Assembly: GCA_963691705.1 (NCBI GenBank)
Contig: OY829537.1
Coordinates: forward strand, 41,605,514-41,669,513
Source: Viola odorata
Taxonomy: Eukaryota > Streptophyta > Magnoliopsida > Malpighiales > Violaceae
Length of the DNA stretch: 64,000 bases
Direction of reading: 5' to 3'
Part shown: positions 53,649 through 64,000 of the stretch, piece by piece
Position numbering within the stretch: the stretch's first letter is position 1
Layout of the letters: every line of letters starts with the position of its first letter
The notes under the pieces: model-generated
What the model was told of the DNA's origin: nothing
Seen by the model: the letters and a program-made list of their open reading frames with translations, nothing else
Database searches by the model: none
Translations under genes and position numbers: made by a program

Positions 53649-53713
53649 CTTTGGTGTATTAAGTGAGTGTCCTTAATAGCCAAGCTCCGTTTAGTTGGGA
53701 GATCGGAACGGTT

Positions 53714-56700
53714 ATGACAGCCAGATCGGAGCAAGACCGGACTACATTTTCTAGTATTCCTTTCTCAACTCGCAGGCGGTTATTTCCTTTTGCTACTGCT
53801 GACCTCTCTATGACGACGCAATCGACTATCTCGGGACCTCTGGACCTCTCGGTCGGGATCGCCGGAGGATCTATCTCCTCACAGACGGTCATTTCTTCAT
53901 CACAGACGGTGGGATTTGATCTTTATACTCCTCTTTTGGAAGGATCTGTGCTTAACAATGAAAATCCCTTTGCTATGGAAATAGCGGCCCTTCGTTCCCG
54001 CCTGGAATATTTGACTGAAATGGCCACTAGAGTCACGCCTGGTGCTTCTGGATCTAGCGTTCCTCCTCGCGTCTTGTTCACATCATCTATTGTTGCTGAT
54101 CGACCTCTGCCCCCGTTGTTTCCAGAGAACCCCCAAGTGCCTTTATCCATAGGAAATCCCCCGGCTGGTCACGTACAGCTCACTCAAGGAGGAGTAGAGG
54201 CTTATGTACCGCAAATGCCGCAAAGACTTCTTCTGCAGGAAGACAGGCAGCTTGAGGCGTTAAGGAACCGTTGGGCCGGACGGAGGGAAGGAACAAACAG
54301 GAGTTTATCTCCCGTGTACAGTGAAAGATCCAGTAGCAGAAGAAATCGAAGTCGTTCTCCCAGGAGTCGCAGTCGGTCTCCTAGGCGACATCATATACCT
54401 GAACCAAGGGAAGGAGGGCGACAAGGAGACATATCTCCCCCACGTCATGCGCGTGAGATTCTTGATGATACCTCAGGTCACCCTTTCAGTCGTCGTGTAA
54501 GACGTCACAGGGTCAGCAGGCGAGTGAAGCTTCCCGCTGATACTTATGATGGTACTAAAGATCCTATTTCGCACATCAACAAAGTGAAGGATTTCGTCCA
54601 GTTTCAAACCCACAGTGATGCGGCTTTATGTCAGATATTTGTTATGACCTTATCGGGAGTTGCTCGTCTTTGGTTTGAAGGTCTTCCTGGCGGATCCATT
54701 AGTAATTTCGCACAGTTGGAATCCAAATTTCGGAGCAGATTTAGTACAGCAATTCCAATTCGGAAATCTGCCGCAGCGTTATTTGACATACAGCGGAAGC
54801 CCCAAGAGACATTGAAAGAATTTCTCAGCCGATTCGATCTGGAAATGTCATTAACGTCGGGCGTTACCGTTGATTTCGCCATAGAAGCTCTGAAAAGAAA
54901 CTGCCATTATGGAAAACTGAAAGATGCATTGATGGTGGATCCTCCAATATCCTTGGACGCACTAAGACTTAAAGCCCATAATTATGCGAAAATGGAAGAA
55001 GAAGAAAATAGAAATAGAACATTTGATATGCCGCCTGGGGCACCTCGCATCCCTGCCGCTCCCGCAAATCCTCTGGTTGACGATTATTACACTGATGATT
55101 ACGCTCGACGGAAAGATTACATCCCAAAGACCTACGATAAGCAAAAAGGAAATTCCTCGAAAGGAAGACAAGGTAGTTCCCCTCGTCAGCGTCATGGGAA
55201 CGCTAACAAAAATCGGGCGTATGATCCGGATTTTCCCTCCTTGAATGTACCAAGAGCGGAGATCTTGGCGATAGCGGAACAGCGAGATCTTCCTATCCGT
55301 TATCCTGCACCCACGAAACCTGGAGTGCTTTTAGGCAGGAGAGAAAACGCTTACTGTAAATTCCACAAAGCCAGAGGACATTCCACAGAGGCTTGCAGAG
55401 AATTAAAGTGGGCGATAGAACGCTTGGTGGAGGAAGGATATCTGGGAGAATTTGCGACTCAAGTAAGGGAAGATGCCCGAAACAATCCGATAAGAAGAGC
55501 GGTAGACGAACGACCAAGACCCCCTCCAGTCCCACAGCCGGATAACGCTCCCAAAGGAAAGGGCGGGGAAACCTTCGCGATAGATGGCGACGACATCCCT
55601 ATAATCAATATCATAGCGGGAGGGATCCCCTACACAGATGAATCAGAACAGTCGATGGTGGCGAAAGGGGAAAAGCGTACGCGAGACGGCATGACAAAGA
55701 AAGGTGGAGCGATAGACATACTTGATCGCATGATCTTATCCTTTTCAGAAGAGGATGAAAAAGGCGTTATCTATCCCCATAATGACGCCTTGGTAGTCAC
55801 ACCTGTCATCGCCAGTCATGGTATAAGAAGGACTCTTGTGGACAACGGGAGTGCCGTGAACCTTTTTTCGCTGGAAGCTTACAATCTCATGAAACGCCCC
55901 CACGATGAGTTAACGCCTAGTAAGAGACCCATAGTCGGAGTGGATGGGACCCCTATCCCTGTTACGGGAGTAATCACCCTACCCGTATACTTCCGAGAAG
56001 ACACTTACAAACGGTCAGAGAATTTGTTGTTCCTTGTTGTGGATCTGAATCTGCCCTATAACGTCATACTCGGACGGCCTTTCCTCAATCGCTTTGGAGC
56101 GGCGATATCACAAAAACATATAAAGATGAAATACCCCTCCTGGGATGGGGTGGTATCGATAAAAGGTGATCAGAAACTGGCGGCAGAATGCTATTCGCTC
56201 ATGACTCGGACGAGCTGCGATAGATACGTGTGTATAGCGGCAGACCCCTACGAGCAGGGTGATGAAAAACGCGCTCAACCCCTTGACAAGATGGTGCCCG
56301 TATCAGTGATAGGCAAAGAGGGAGCCAGCTTCCTGGTCAGCGATAAGCTCAGCCCAGCGGAAAATCTTCAACTGGCACGGCTGCTGAACAAATGCCAAGG
56401 AAATTTCGCATGGGAGCCCGCCGATATGCCAGGTATATCCCGAGAAATAGCCGAGCACAGGCTTAACGTTGACCCTAACGCCAAGTCAGTTCAGCAAAAA
56501 CGACGGGCGTTCTCCACCGAAAAAGCGTCGGCTGTGGAAAAGGAGGTTGTGAAGCTCCTTGACGCGGGTTTCATTCGCGAAGTACAGTATCCCACTTGGT
56601 TAGCCAACCCGGTTCTTGTTCCTAAACCCAATGGAGACTGGCGTATGTGCATTGACTTCACTGATTTGAACGATGCTTGTCCTAAGGATTGCTACCCGCT

Positions 56701-59581
56701 TCCTCGCATAGATCAGTTGGTTGATCAAACTGCTGGGTACGTATATCTAAGCTCATTGGACGCCAATTCCGGATATCAAATCCCTATGGCCCTAGAGGAT
56801 GAGGAGAAGACCGCCTTCCTTACTCCTAAAGCCACGTATTGTTACACAGCGATGCCATTTGGACTAAAGAACGCGTGGGCCACGTTTCAGCGAATGGCAA
56901 ATAAGATTTTTGAGGAACAGATAGGGAGAAATGTGGAAGCATATGTTGACGACATACTGGTAAAGAGTGCGAATTTTCATGATCACCTGCAGGATCTAAA
57001 GGAAGTTTTTGATGTGATGACAAGGTATCGCATGAAGCTAAACCCCCGGAAGTGCATGTTTGCATTCCAGACGGGTAAGTTCTTGGGCTACGTAGTTAGC
57101 CAGAAAGGTATCCAGCCTAATCCATCCAAGGTTAAAGCTATACATGATATGATATCGCCGAGAACCGTTAAGGAAGTGCAAAGGCTAACAGGGCGCGTTA
57201 TCGCTCTGGGACGATTCATCTCCAAGCAAGGAGAAAAATGTCTCCCTTTTTTCAAAGTCATACGACGGAAAGCCACGTTCGGGTGGACCCCAGAATGTGA
57301 GCAAGCATTTGTGGACTTAAAGGACTATTTTTCATCTGATTTGTTATTGACAAGGCCCGAGTCCGGCGATACTTTGTACTTGTACTTGGGCGCGGCGGAC
57401 GAAGTGGTCAGCGCCGTCCTTGTTCGTGACGATAACCGCACTCATCGCCCAGTTTACTTCGTGAGTCATGTCTTAAAGGACGCGGAACGGCGATATGCTC
57501 GTATTGAGAAAATAGCGTTCGCCCTTATACAAGCCGCCCGCAAGATGGACCGATACTTCCAGTCTTATCCTATCGTTGTACTTACAGACCAACCCTTGAA
57601 GAGGATATTTCGAAAGCCTGAATCTTCAGGAAGAATGCTGATCTGGGCCCTAGAACTCGAACAATATGGTTTGAGATACCAGTCCCGGCCATCCGTAAAG
57701 GCTCAGGTCCTTGCTGATTTTATAGCGGAATGTACTTTCACAGAGGACCCTTTGAGTGGTGTACCGGAAGCGGAATGGAACGATATGGATCTCCCGTTCC
57801 CAGAAACTTATACAGATCTTTGGATCGTTCATGTGGACGGAGCCAAAAACTAAGAACTGGCGGGGGTTGGAGTCTTCATAAACGGGCCGCACGATATGCA
57901 TATACGGTATGCTATTCGAATCTTGCATCCTTTGTCCAATAACGCAACCGAATATGAGGCGTTGCTAGCTGGACTCAGAATAGGAAGAGAGTTTTCTTCA
58001 AAGGGAAGGCGCGATACCGGCCAAACAGGAGATCTGCGTCTAAAAATTTGTGGAGACTCCAAACTGATAATTGACCAGGTCTCAGGACACTCTCAGGCTC
58101 GAGAACCTATTATGGTGCAATACCTCTCTAAGGTAACGCGAGAACTAGTGGAAATAAAGAAAGAGGGCATGCAAGTCAGCTTCGAGCACGTCCCCCGAGA
58201 GGAAAATGCTGAAGCCGATTACCTTGCCAAGCTGGCCGCGAATCCTGAAGCATCTATACCTAAAGATGTGTACTATCGTGAGCTATCGGTGCCGTCCTTC
58301 ATGGAGGAACAAGCCTCTTTGTGTGTGAATGAGCTCGAGAATGATTGGCGGATTCCGGTAATAAAATACCTGATGCACGAAGAGCTGCCCGACGGTAACG
58401 CTGAAAAGATGAAAGTGCTAAGACAGGCTGCTCGTTGCACGTACTATAACGGGGATCTAATTTGAAGATGTTTTTCTCACCCCGGCGCCAAATGTATAAC
58501 CGAACAAGAGGGCCTTCACACCTTACGCGAAATCCACGAAGGGATATGCGGAATGCACGCGTCAGGCGGCACCTTGGCGGCACAAGTTTTCAGATCAGGA
58601 TTCTACTGGCCCACTATACGAAGGGATTGCCACGATTATGTACAAGCTTGCCCCAAATGTCAGGAATTCGCTAAAATTCCTCGACGTCCAGCCACGGAAA
58701 TATCGGAAATCATCGCCCCTTGCCCTTTTGCCAAATGGGGGATTGACATCCTGGGTCCATTTCCAAAGGCAAGGTCCCAACTGAAATTTGTGATAGTGGC
58801 TGTGGACTATTTTACGAAGTGGGCGGAAGCTGAAGCGGTTGCCACAATCACGGCAGAAAAAACATGGCGTTTTTTCAAACATCAAGTTATCATGAGATTC
58901 GGGGTGCCTCGTATCCTTGTCAGCGATAACGAGACCCAGTTCACCAGCCAATTCTTCAAAGACCAATGCTCAGAATTCGGGATTGAGCAGAGATTCTCTT
59001 CCGTGGCTCACCCACAAACCAACGGACAGGCAGAGGTAACTAATAGGAGCATCCTCAGCGGTATTAAGAAAAACCTAGAGGGGTCTAAGAAGAAGTGGGC
59101 TGATGAATTGCCATACGTGATGTGGGCATACCGCGTGACCGTAAAAGTTAGCACTGGAGAAACACCTTTTGAGTTGGCTTTTGGAACTGAAGCCGTTACG
59201 CCAGTGGAAATTGGGGCCATGAGCCTACGGGTGGCTCACTTTCGTGAGGAACGGAACGAGGAACGGTTACGTGCTAATCTGGACGCGTTACCAGAGGTTC
59301 GAGAAGAAGTCCTACTGAAAACGCAGCACTACAAAAGAAAAATGGCCCGTTATCATAACAGGCAGGTCAAAGAGCGATTGTTGAAAAACGGTGACCTTGT
59401 GCTCCGAGACAGGCGAGTAAACGGACAACGTATGGGAAAGCTTAGTCCTAACTGGGAAGGACCGTATCGCATAACCCACGTTGTCGGAAGAGGGGCCTAT
59501 CGCCTGGAGACACTTGACGGTACGCCTTTATCCAACTCCTGGAATATCGCTCGTTTGAAGTTATATTATCCTAGAGTTTAA
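53714..59581 (+). pseudogene. Tat-1 gag-pol, one frame with two stops
   Basis: The first ATG in frame is at 53714 (MTARSEQDRTTF). The frame runs 1956 codons to TAA at 59581, broken only by TAA 57851 and TGA 58463. Gag: an RS-rich stretch (about 54330-54390), then retrotransposon gag (DPISHINKVKDF, LWFEGLPGGSISNF) and a zinc-knuckle-like CKFHKARGHSTEACRELK. Protease: TLVDNGSAVNLFS and VILGRPFLNRFGA. RT: WRMCIDFTDLNDACPKDCYP, active site YVDDILVKS near 56950. RNase H: the first stop falls at VDGAKN; DSKLIIDQVSG and ENAEADYLAKLA follow. Integrase: zinc region, WGIDILGPFPKA, SDNETQF, QTNGQAEVTNR, and a C-terminal domain ending LKLYYPRV. Close to intact. Confidence 0.93.
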
Positions 59582-59689
59582 TTTTATCTGCACTATTTGG
59601 ATTATAACGACCCTAACCGTGGCTAACGCTCAATAGGAGAGTTTTCGTGGGTTTGTGGTTGCTTTTGTGCAGATAAAAAGGGGGGTACC
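59582..59689 (+). other. Tat-1 spacer after pol
   Basis: Short non-coding stretch between the pol stop and the repeat array. Confidence 0.5.
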
Positions 59690-60125
59690 CTGGGAGTGAA
59701 AAGTCCTATCCTTGTGATGGTCGGTCTTGATCAGATGGCCCACTAAGTGAGGGCACGACCCCAGTGTATCCTTGATTAGCGTCGGATTGAAAGATCCTTG
59801 ACGCCCCCGGGGGTGAAAAGTCCTATCCTTGTGATGACCGATCTTGATCAGATGGCTCACTAAGTGAGGGCACTGCCCGGTATCTTTGGGAGTGAAAAGT
59901 TCTTTAATGATAACCGATCTCGTGGAGACGGTACATCAAGACAAGACACACCCCAAAGAGTTAGAAACTCTGTTTAGAAACAAGAATCCTATCTTAACGG
60001 TCGGGCTGGTGCAGCTAAACCATTAAGTAAGGACACGGTTCTAAACGAGAGGACAACGCCTATAAAAGTGAAAATTCCCTAGCCTTGTGATAGCCGTCCA
60101 GATCCGACAGCTCACGAGATGAGGC
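59690..60125 (+). repeat. Tat-1 3' region, degenerate tandem repeats
   Basis: About five diverged units built on GTGAAAAGTCCTATCCTTGT, then GA(T)...CCGATCTTGATCAGATGG and CACTAAGTGAGGGCAC. Clear starts at 59696, 59813 and 59892; weaker ones near 59985 and 60066. The first two units are 117 bp apart. Tandem repeats in this place are known for Tat elements and can seed satellites. Confidence 0.7.
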
Positions 60126-60684
60126 ACTTAGAAAGGCCGATCGAGAGATAAGGGAAACGTGAAGGATCGCGTAATTCCAGCTGGTAACCGGATAAGTAAC
60201 CCTTGGCGAAATGTAGAGCTGAGGGAAAACGCGATTCGAAACGGGTTCCGTGATAAAACCTAATGATAGCAGCGAACGGGCTCCTATGGGTAATCACTAT
60301 CTCTCAAATCTCGTTTTGTTACTGATAATCTACAATTAGAGATGTGCAGAATGCTTCTGAGCAGCGGAGGGAGAGGTGGTCATGATACCGATAGGCTCAT
60401 CGAAAGGCCAACCCGACATAGATCTTGGTCTTCTTGGTATAAATACCAAGGATCTGCTCAAGAAAGTAAACGCACCGTGCGGATAAGGCAACCTCAGTGA
60501 CGAGAGAAGTCTCGCGATGAGAAAAATAAAAGAGAAATATCGATAAAGGGATTGTCTAGAAATATTAAAGGCATCTCAAGGATTTACAAAGAATCACTGT
60601 TCAAAATATTGATGCTGCAAAGACAAAAGACAAAAGCCAAGCGATATGTGATTGCTGGAGGGAACGGCAAAATATCGCGACAAA
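60126..60684. other. Tat-1 spacer before the antisense gene end
   Basis: About 560 bases without a credible coding frame on either strand; probably includes the 3' UTR of the antisense gene. Confidence 0.5.
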
Positions 60685-63018
60685 TCAGCTCTCGGGGACT
60701 TGTCGTTTCCAACCCGCTGCCTTGGCTTGGCGATAGCCTGCCTCGTTGATATGGGCAGAACTCTGTAGAAAGGCTTTCGCGACATCTTCGCCCTTGTACG
60801 CATCCACCCCATGAATTTCTTCGAAACACTTAACCAGAACACGGGCGGTCTGTTCAGCATGCCACCAGCCCATATCGACTGACTCTTCCGCCAAAGCTGC
60901 CTTCTCCTTTTCTAAAGAGGACTTCTCATTCTCCAAAGCAGTCACTTTGGCCTGTTCCTCTGACAAAGCTGTTTCCAGGGCGGAATGCTGTTTCTGTAAA
61001 TCGTGGTGAGCCAGCAATATCTTGGAACGATCTGCTAACACCTTTTTCCTTTCCTCTTGCTCCTTGGACAGCTCCGTCGAAACAAAACGAAGGGAAACAG
61101 CCCGATGCTTCATCTCCTCCGCCCAGTAGTGAAATTTCATCATATTAGAGAAAAGGCTAGCACGGAAGGAGTTCACTTGGTCATCTTCCGCCAGGGAAAG
61201 GAAAGCTTCCCGTTCTGCAGATGAGGCCAGCATTTGAGAAGCCAGCAGGGCAGAAACCTCATCTGAACCATCGCCCCCGAGGGCTGCCAAACCACGGGTG
61301 CGGAAGTCGAACAACTCAACCTGATGGGTCACTTCGCCGAGCCCGTTTAATGGACAAAGATCCGCCGCAAAATTGAAAGAGGTTCCGGCTTCATTATAGC
61401 GTTGCCGCCAAGGAACGCTAGAGGGAACGAAAGCCAGAGGACCAGGGGCGCGAACCTGTGAAGAAGAACTGCCCGGGGGCAGGAAGGTACCAGGAGGCTG
61501 ATAGCCCGAAAGGTCATGAAAGACGTCTTGATAGCCTAAAGAAGAGGAATAATGATGCACAGGCCCGCCAAAGGAACTGGGCGAAGCACCAAAGGGGTCC
61601 GCACCGCCTAGGTTCCCCAAATCTTCCACGGAATGTCTACCTGGAGGAACCACTGCGGAATCAGGAACGTTAACGGAACCACCTTCCCCCGCGATCTTAG
61701 AGGAGGGTATGTTCTCATCCTCGCCTTCTATCCGGGCCCTCTTCGCAGAACCCCTCAGCACATAAGTGAGATTCATATCGCCTGAAGGAGCGGACACAGT
61801 AACTACAACGGCCTCCTGCAAGGAGTACAAATTGAGAAAAGAAAAATAGATCAAATGACGACAGATATTGAGAAAGAAAAAACACGCTTACGGTAGCGGT
61901 GTTGAGGGAAGATAGTGCCTCAGAAGAACCCGCAGCGTCAGGAGAAGGAGTAAGAGTGGCGATACTCCGTGTTCTTTTCTTCTTTTTTCCTCTGGCAATG
62001 GCCTTAGGAGCCTGAGAAGACGAGGGAGCAGCAACGGTCACGATAGGAACACCTTCAGGGATGTCAGTATTCCCTTCGCCAACTGAGGAGGAGGATACTT
62101 GAGCGAGATTCGCGGAAGTAGCCGGAAGCTCAGAAGGATTATCAGTGGCCTCTGAATCGAGCTTTTCCTTTTCCTCTCTATTATGAGCTCTCCTTAAGCG
62201 TCTTCTTACGCTTTCGGGTTTATAGTCAGGATCCGTCGCTGCAAAATCACAAAATAACGTCAGCGTTAGTATCAGCGATGAAAGGGAAAGGTAGCGCGAT
62301 ACTCACATCTAACGCACTCCTGAATGGCCATTCTGCAGGCCGTGAGTCGAATATGAACGCTGATCTCCAGTTGGAGTAAGGTGTTTAACCATCCTTGTTC
62401 ACGAGCGGGAAGTGTCCCTGGTCGACTCCAAACGCCATCTTGGACGTCCTGGTTGAACCCAGAACGCCACTCGGGACCAGGAGCGTCAGGAAAATTTATC
62501 AGAAAGAACTCCTTTTTCCAAGCCTCAACAGAAGACTCAATATGGAGCAACTTCCAAGTAAAAGACTTGAGAGAATCATCGTCAAAGCGAGGCGATATGG
62601 TTATCACACCCCGGCACTTCATCAATTTAAAAAGGGATCTAAGCAACAAAAGAGAAGGGGAAGTGATCCCCTTATATCTACAGAGTTCCAAGAAAGCATA
62701 AACACAGCAATATGCATTTGGGGCTAACTGGGCAGGATTGAAATTGCCAGCAATAAGCAAACCCTTGACGAAAGAATCGATAGGGAACCGGAAACCGTAG
62801 CGAAACATCTGGGCATATAACACCCTTTGATTGCCGGTCAGAACGCTGTTTAAACGAACCGACCCAGGGGCAACAACAGCTTGGTAACCGTCAGGAATAA
62901 CGGCACCGTGAGCAGCCAAATGCTCCCGGAGAATGGCCTCCGTGGTAATAACACTGACCGTGGTATCCATTTTCTTCTCATCGATGGATTTCGACTCAGA
63001 ACGGCGAGTCTTTGCCAT
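60685..63018 (-). CDS. Tat-1 antisense accessory gene, three exons, 729 residues (Transposase_28-like)
   Basis: ATG at 63018 (MAKTRRSESKSIDEKK). Exons 63018-62307, 62238-61892 and 61815-60685. Introns of 68 nt (GTGAGT...TTGCAG) and 76 nt (GTAAGC...TTGCAG) restore one frame of 729 codons plus stop. Residues ~1-237 resemble the 'putative gypsy type transposon' domain (PF04195 type): TTEAILREHLAAHG, FRYGFRFPIDSFVKGLL, AYCCVYAFLELCR. The middle is Ser/Pro-rich with a basic GKKKKRTR that could be a nuclear signal. Residues ~593-670 form a Glu/Lys-rich coiled coil, then a Trp-containing end (DMGWWHAEQTARVL). The gene runs against element transcription; a TATA box lies 163 nt upstream. Function unknown. 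The exact frame restoration is strong evidence for a real gene. Confidence 0.8.
61816..61891 (-). other. Intron 2 of the Tat-1 antisense gene
   Basis: 76 nt; the minus strand reads CTACC|GTAAGCG ... CTCCTTGCAG|GAGG with a T-rich body. Removing it keeps the frame. Confidence 0.75.
62239..62306 (-). other. Intron 1 of the Tat-1 antisense gene
   Basis: 68 nt; the minus strand reads TTAGAT|GTGAGTATC ... TGATTTTGCAG|CGACG. Removing it joins a split Ser codon and keeps the frame. Confidence 0.75.
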
Positions 63019-63180
63019 GGCAGGACTAAGGAAATAGAAATGAAGAAGACGAGGGAAAGGAAGGGAAGTACCTTTGGAAGGAAAGAACTTCGAAAGCCTT
63101 GAATGGAGGTGAGAAGGACAAGACGGCTGAGAGATAATATGAAAAAGTGGAGTGAAAAAGAAAAGGGAAGAAATAAAGAG

Positions 63181-63190
63181 GGTTTATAAC
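63181..63190 (-). promoter_or_regulatory. TATA box of the antisense gene
   Basis: The minus strand reads GTTATAAACC, 163 nt before the ATG. Confidence 0.5.
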
Positions 63191-63636
63191 CCTAGTAATT
63201 AAAAGGAAACGACGGATGCTGCAGTCGTTGTGTCGAAGCGGCATGAGGGATAAGACTCAAGCAATGAGTACGACTCTAGAAGAAGCGCGGCAAACGCTTC
63301 GATCTGGTTAAAATTTCTAAACACGCTAAGGTGAAGCGGCAGAAGAAACGAACACGTGTGTCGGCACCATCATGACTTTTCCCGCGCATCGACGGAAGGG
63401 TCGCGAGCATTAAATGCTCTGAAAAGTAGATGTGACTTTTGATAAAAAGCAAAAGCGATATCGCAAGAAAGGAAATAATGCAAATCGGCGTTGAATAAAA
63501 GAACAGTTCTCAAGACAGCACAAGAGAGCGAAATAAAATAAGATATCGCCCAAAGAGCAAAGTACCGATGTCGCCTCGCGATAGGACGTTATTACAAGAC
63601 ATAGAAAACAAATAGCAATGTTCTTCAATGGATCAA
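63191..63636. other. Spacer between the two Tat-1 antisense genes
   Basis: About 450 bases with no credible coding frame; probably promoter of one gene and terminator region of the next. Confidence 0.45.
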
Positions 63637-64000
63637 TTAAGAGTCATCGCATGCCTCGCCGTCATCATTCCCTTGCTTTTCCCCAGAAGGAGGAAAACTC
63701 CTTTCGCCTTCACTAAGATCTTTAATTTTTTGAGAGGCGTAATCGGCCAGCATGGATGAATCGACAGAGCCTCGGACATGGAGATCCTTAAACCCTGCGA
63801 TACAAACCTCGATGGTCTTATTCTTCCACCAGGCTATCCTCGAAGGAACTTTGGCCAAATCAGCATCGCGAGATGACAACTCTTCGCGGAGGAGGACATT
63901 CTTTTTATCAGCCACCACCAGTTCCGCCTCCATTAGCTCTGCTCTCGCTTTCCCCTTCGACTTCTCCCGAGAAAGTTCACCGCGACAATCCTCCAACTCC
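63637..64000 (-). CDS. Second Tat-1 antisense ORF, C-terminal part
   Basis: Open from the right edge to a stop at 63637; the start is outside the window. About 120 residues are visible: a Glu/Lys/Leu coiled coil (SREKSKGKARAELMEAEL, NVLLREELSSRDADLAK), then a Trp-Trp block (RIAWWKNKTIEVCIAGFKDL) and an acidic tail (GNDDGEACDDS). The order coiled coil, WW, then a G-F-K-D-L/F-E-E-I-like helix resembles the C-terminus of the antisense gene to its left, so it may be a diverged duplicate. Confidence 0.6.
   Translation of the reverse strand, partial: ELEDCRGELSREKSKGKARAELMEAELVVADKKNVLLREELSSRDADLAKVPSRIAWWKNKTIEVCIAGFKDLHVRGSVDSSMLADYASQKIKDLSEGERSFPPSGEKQGNDDGEACDDS

Larger units (their letters stand above)
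53091..64000 (+). mobile_element. Tat-1: Ty3/gypsy Tat-type element, runs off the right edge
   Basis: 5' LTR, primer site, gag-pol, tandem-repeat region, and antisense accessory genes in the pol-to-3' LTR region; the 3' LTR is outside. It inserted in D gag; the left flank is CTAAA (53086-53090), so the other copy should follow the 3' LTR. Extra ORFs in either orientation in this place are known for the Tat lineage. Confidence 0.92.

Noticed and set aside
53091..64000. Endogenous pararetrovirus or env-carrying retrovirus
   Set aside because: No movement protein, coat protein or env-like membrane protein was seen; LTRs, primer site and domain order are those of Ty3/gypsy Tat elements.

Overview
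This is plant nuclear DNA, probably from a eudicot. All 64 kb is transposable-element sequence. I found no host gene, tRNA, rRNA or other structural RNA. The reverse transcriptase types (plant L1-type LINE with a C-terminal RNase H, Ty1/copia, Ty3/gypsy of CRM-like, Athila and Tat types), poly(A) leader tracts and spliceosomal-type introns fit an angiosperm. Six different CRM-like (centromeric-retrotransposon-like) relatives in one window suggest pericentromeric or centromeric heterochromatin. That location is inference.

Layout, left to right. 1-3792: plant L1 LINE (+), open to the left edge, ending in a poly(A) tail. 4381-7636: decayed copia (-) interrupted by a solo copia LTR (5551-6527, TSD GTTTT). 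7637-8940: non-coding repeat region rich in GCGACG/CGTCGC words. 9324-12050: truncated CRM-like element A0 (-). 12050-12756: segment bounded by a 40-bp inverted repeat and carrying a fragment of a Tat accessory gene. 12757-13186 and 34575-36234: two halves of a Tat element (Tat-2), split by element C.

Element C (13187-34569, -, TSD CTGTG) is a non-autonomous CRM-like element. Its only ORF is an unknown Ser/Pro/His/Tyr-rich protein. Its left LTR was hit twice: by element A (14267-21740, -, TSD CGAGG) and by element B (21802-29628, +, TSD GGTAG), 61 bp apart. 36235-39420: decayed Athila-1 (-). 39421-49266: element E (+), a CRM-like gag-protease element whose RT/RNase H/integrase part is replaced by an unknown 391-codon ORF. 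It is split by Athila-2 (40938-48075, +, TSD ATTAG), itself a gag-protease element without RT. 50067-53090: LTR, leader and gag of element D (+), cut by Tat-1 (53091 to the right edge, +). Tat-1 carries a nearly intact gag-pol, a tandem-repeat 3' region, a three-exon antisense gene of 729 codons, and part of a second antisense gene.

How the parts work together. A, B and D carry the usual CRM-like plan: LTR, a tRNA-iMet-like primer site, a ~0.8-kb leader that looks like an intron, gag, pol, a polypurine tract, and a pol C-terminus that reads into the 3' LTR. C and E keep the ends and leader signals but have swapped their enzymatic core for unknown coding sequence, so they would depend on proteins supplied in trans. 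A, B and Tat-1 are disabled mainly by nonsense codons of the C-to-T type, as expected after cytosine methylation. Exact LTR boundaries and target-site duplications fix the nesting order: Tat-2, then C, then A and B; E, then Athila-2; D, then Tat-1.
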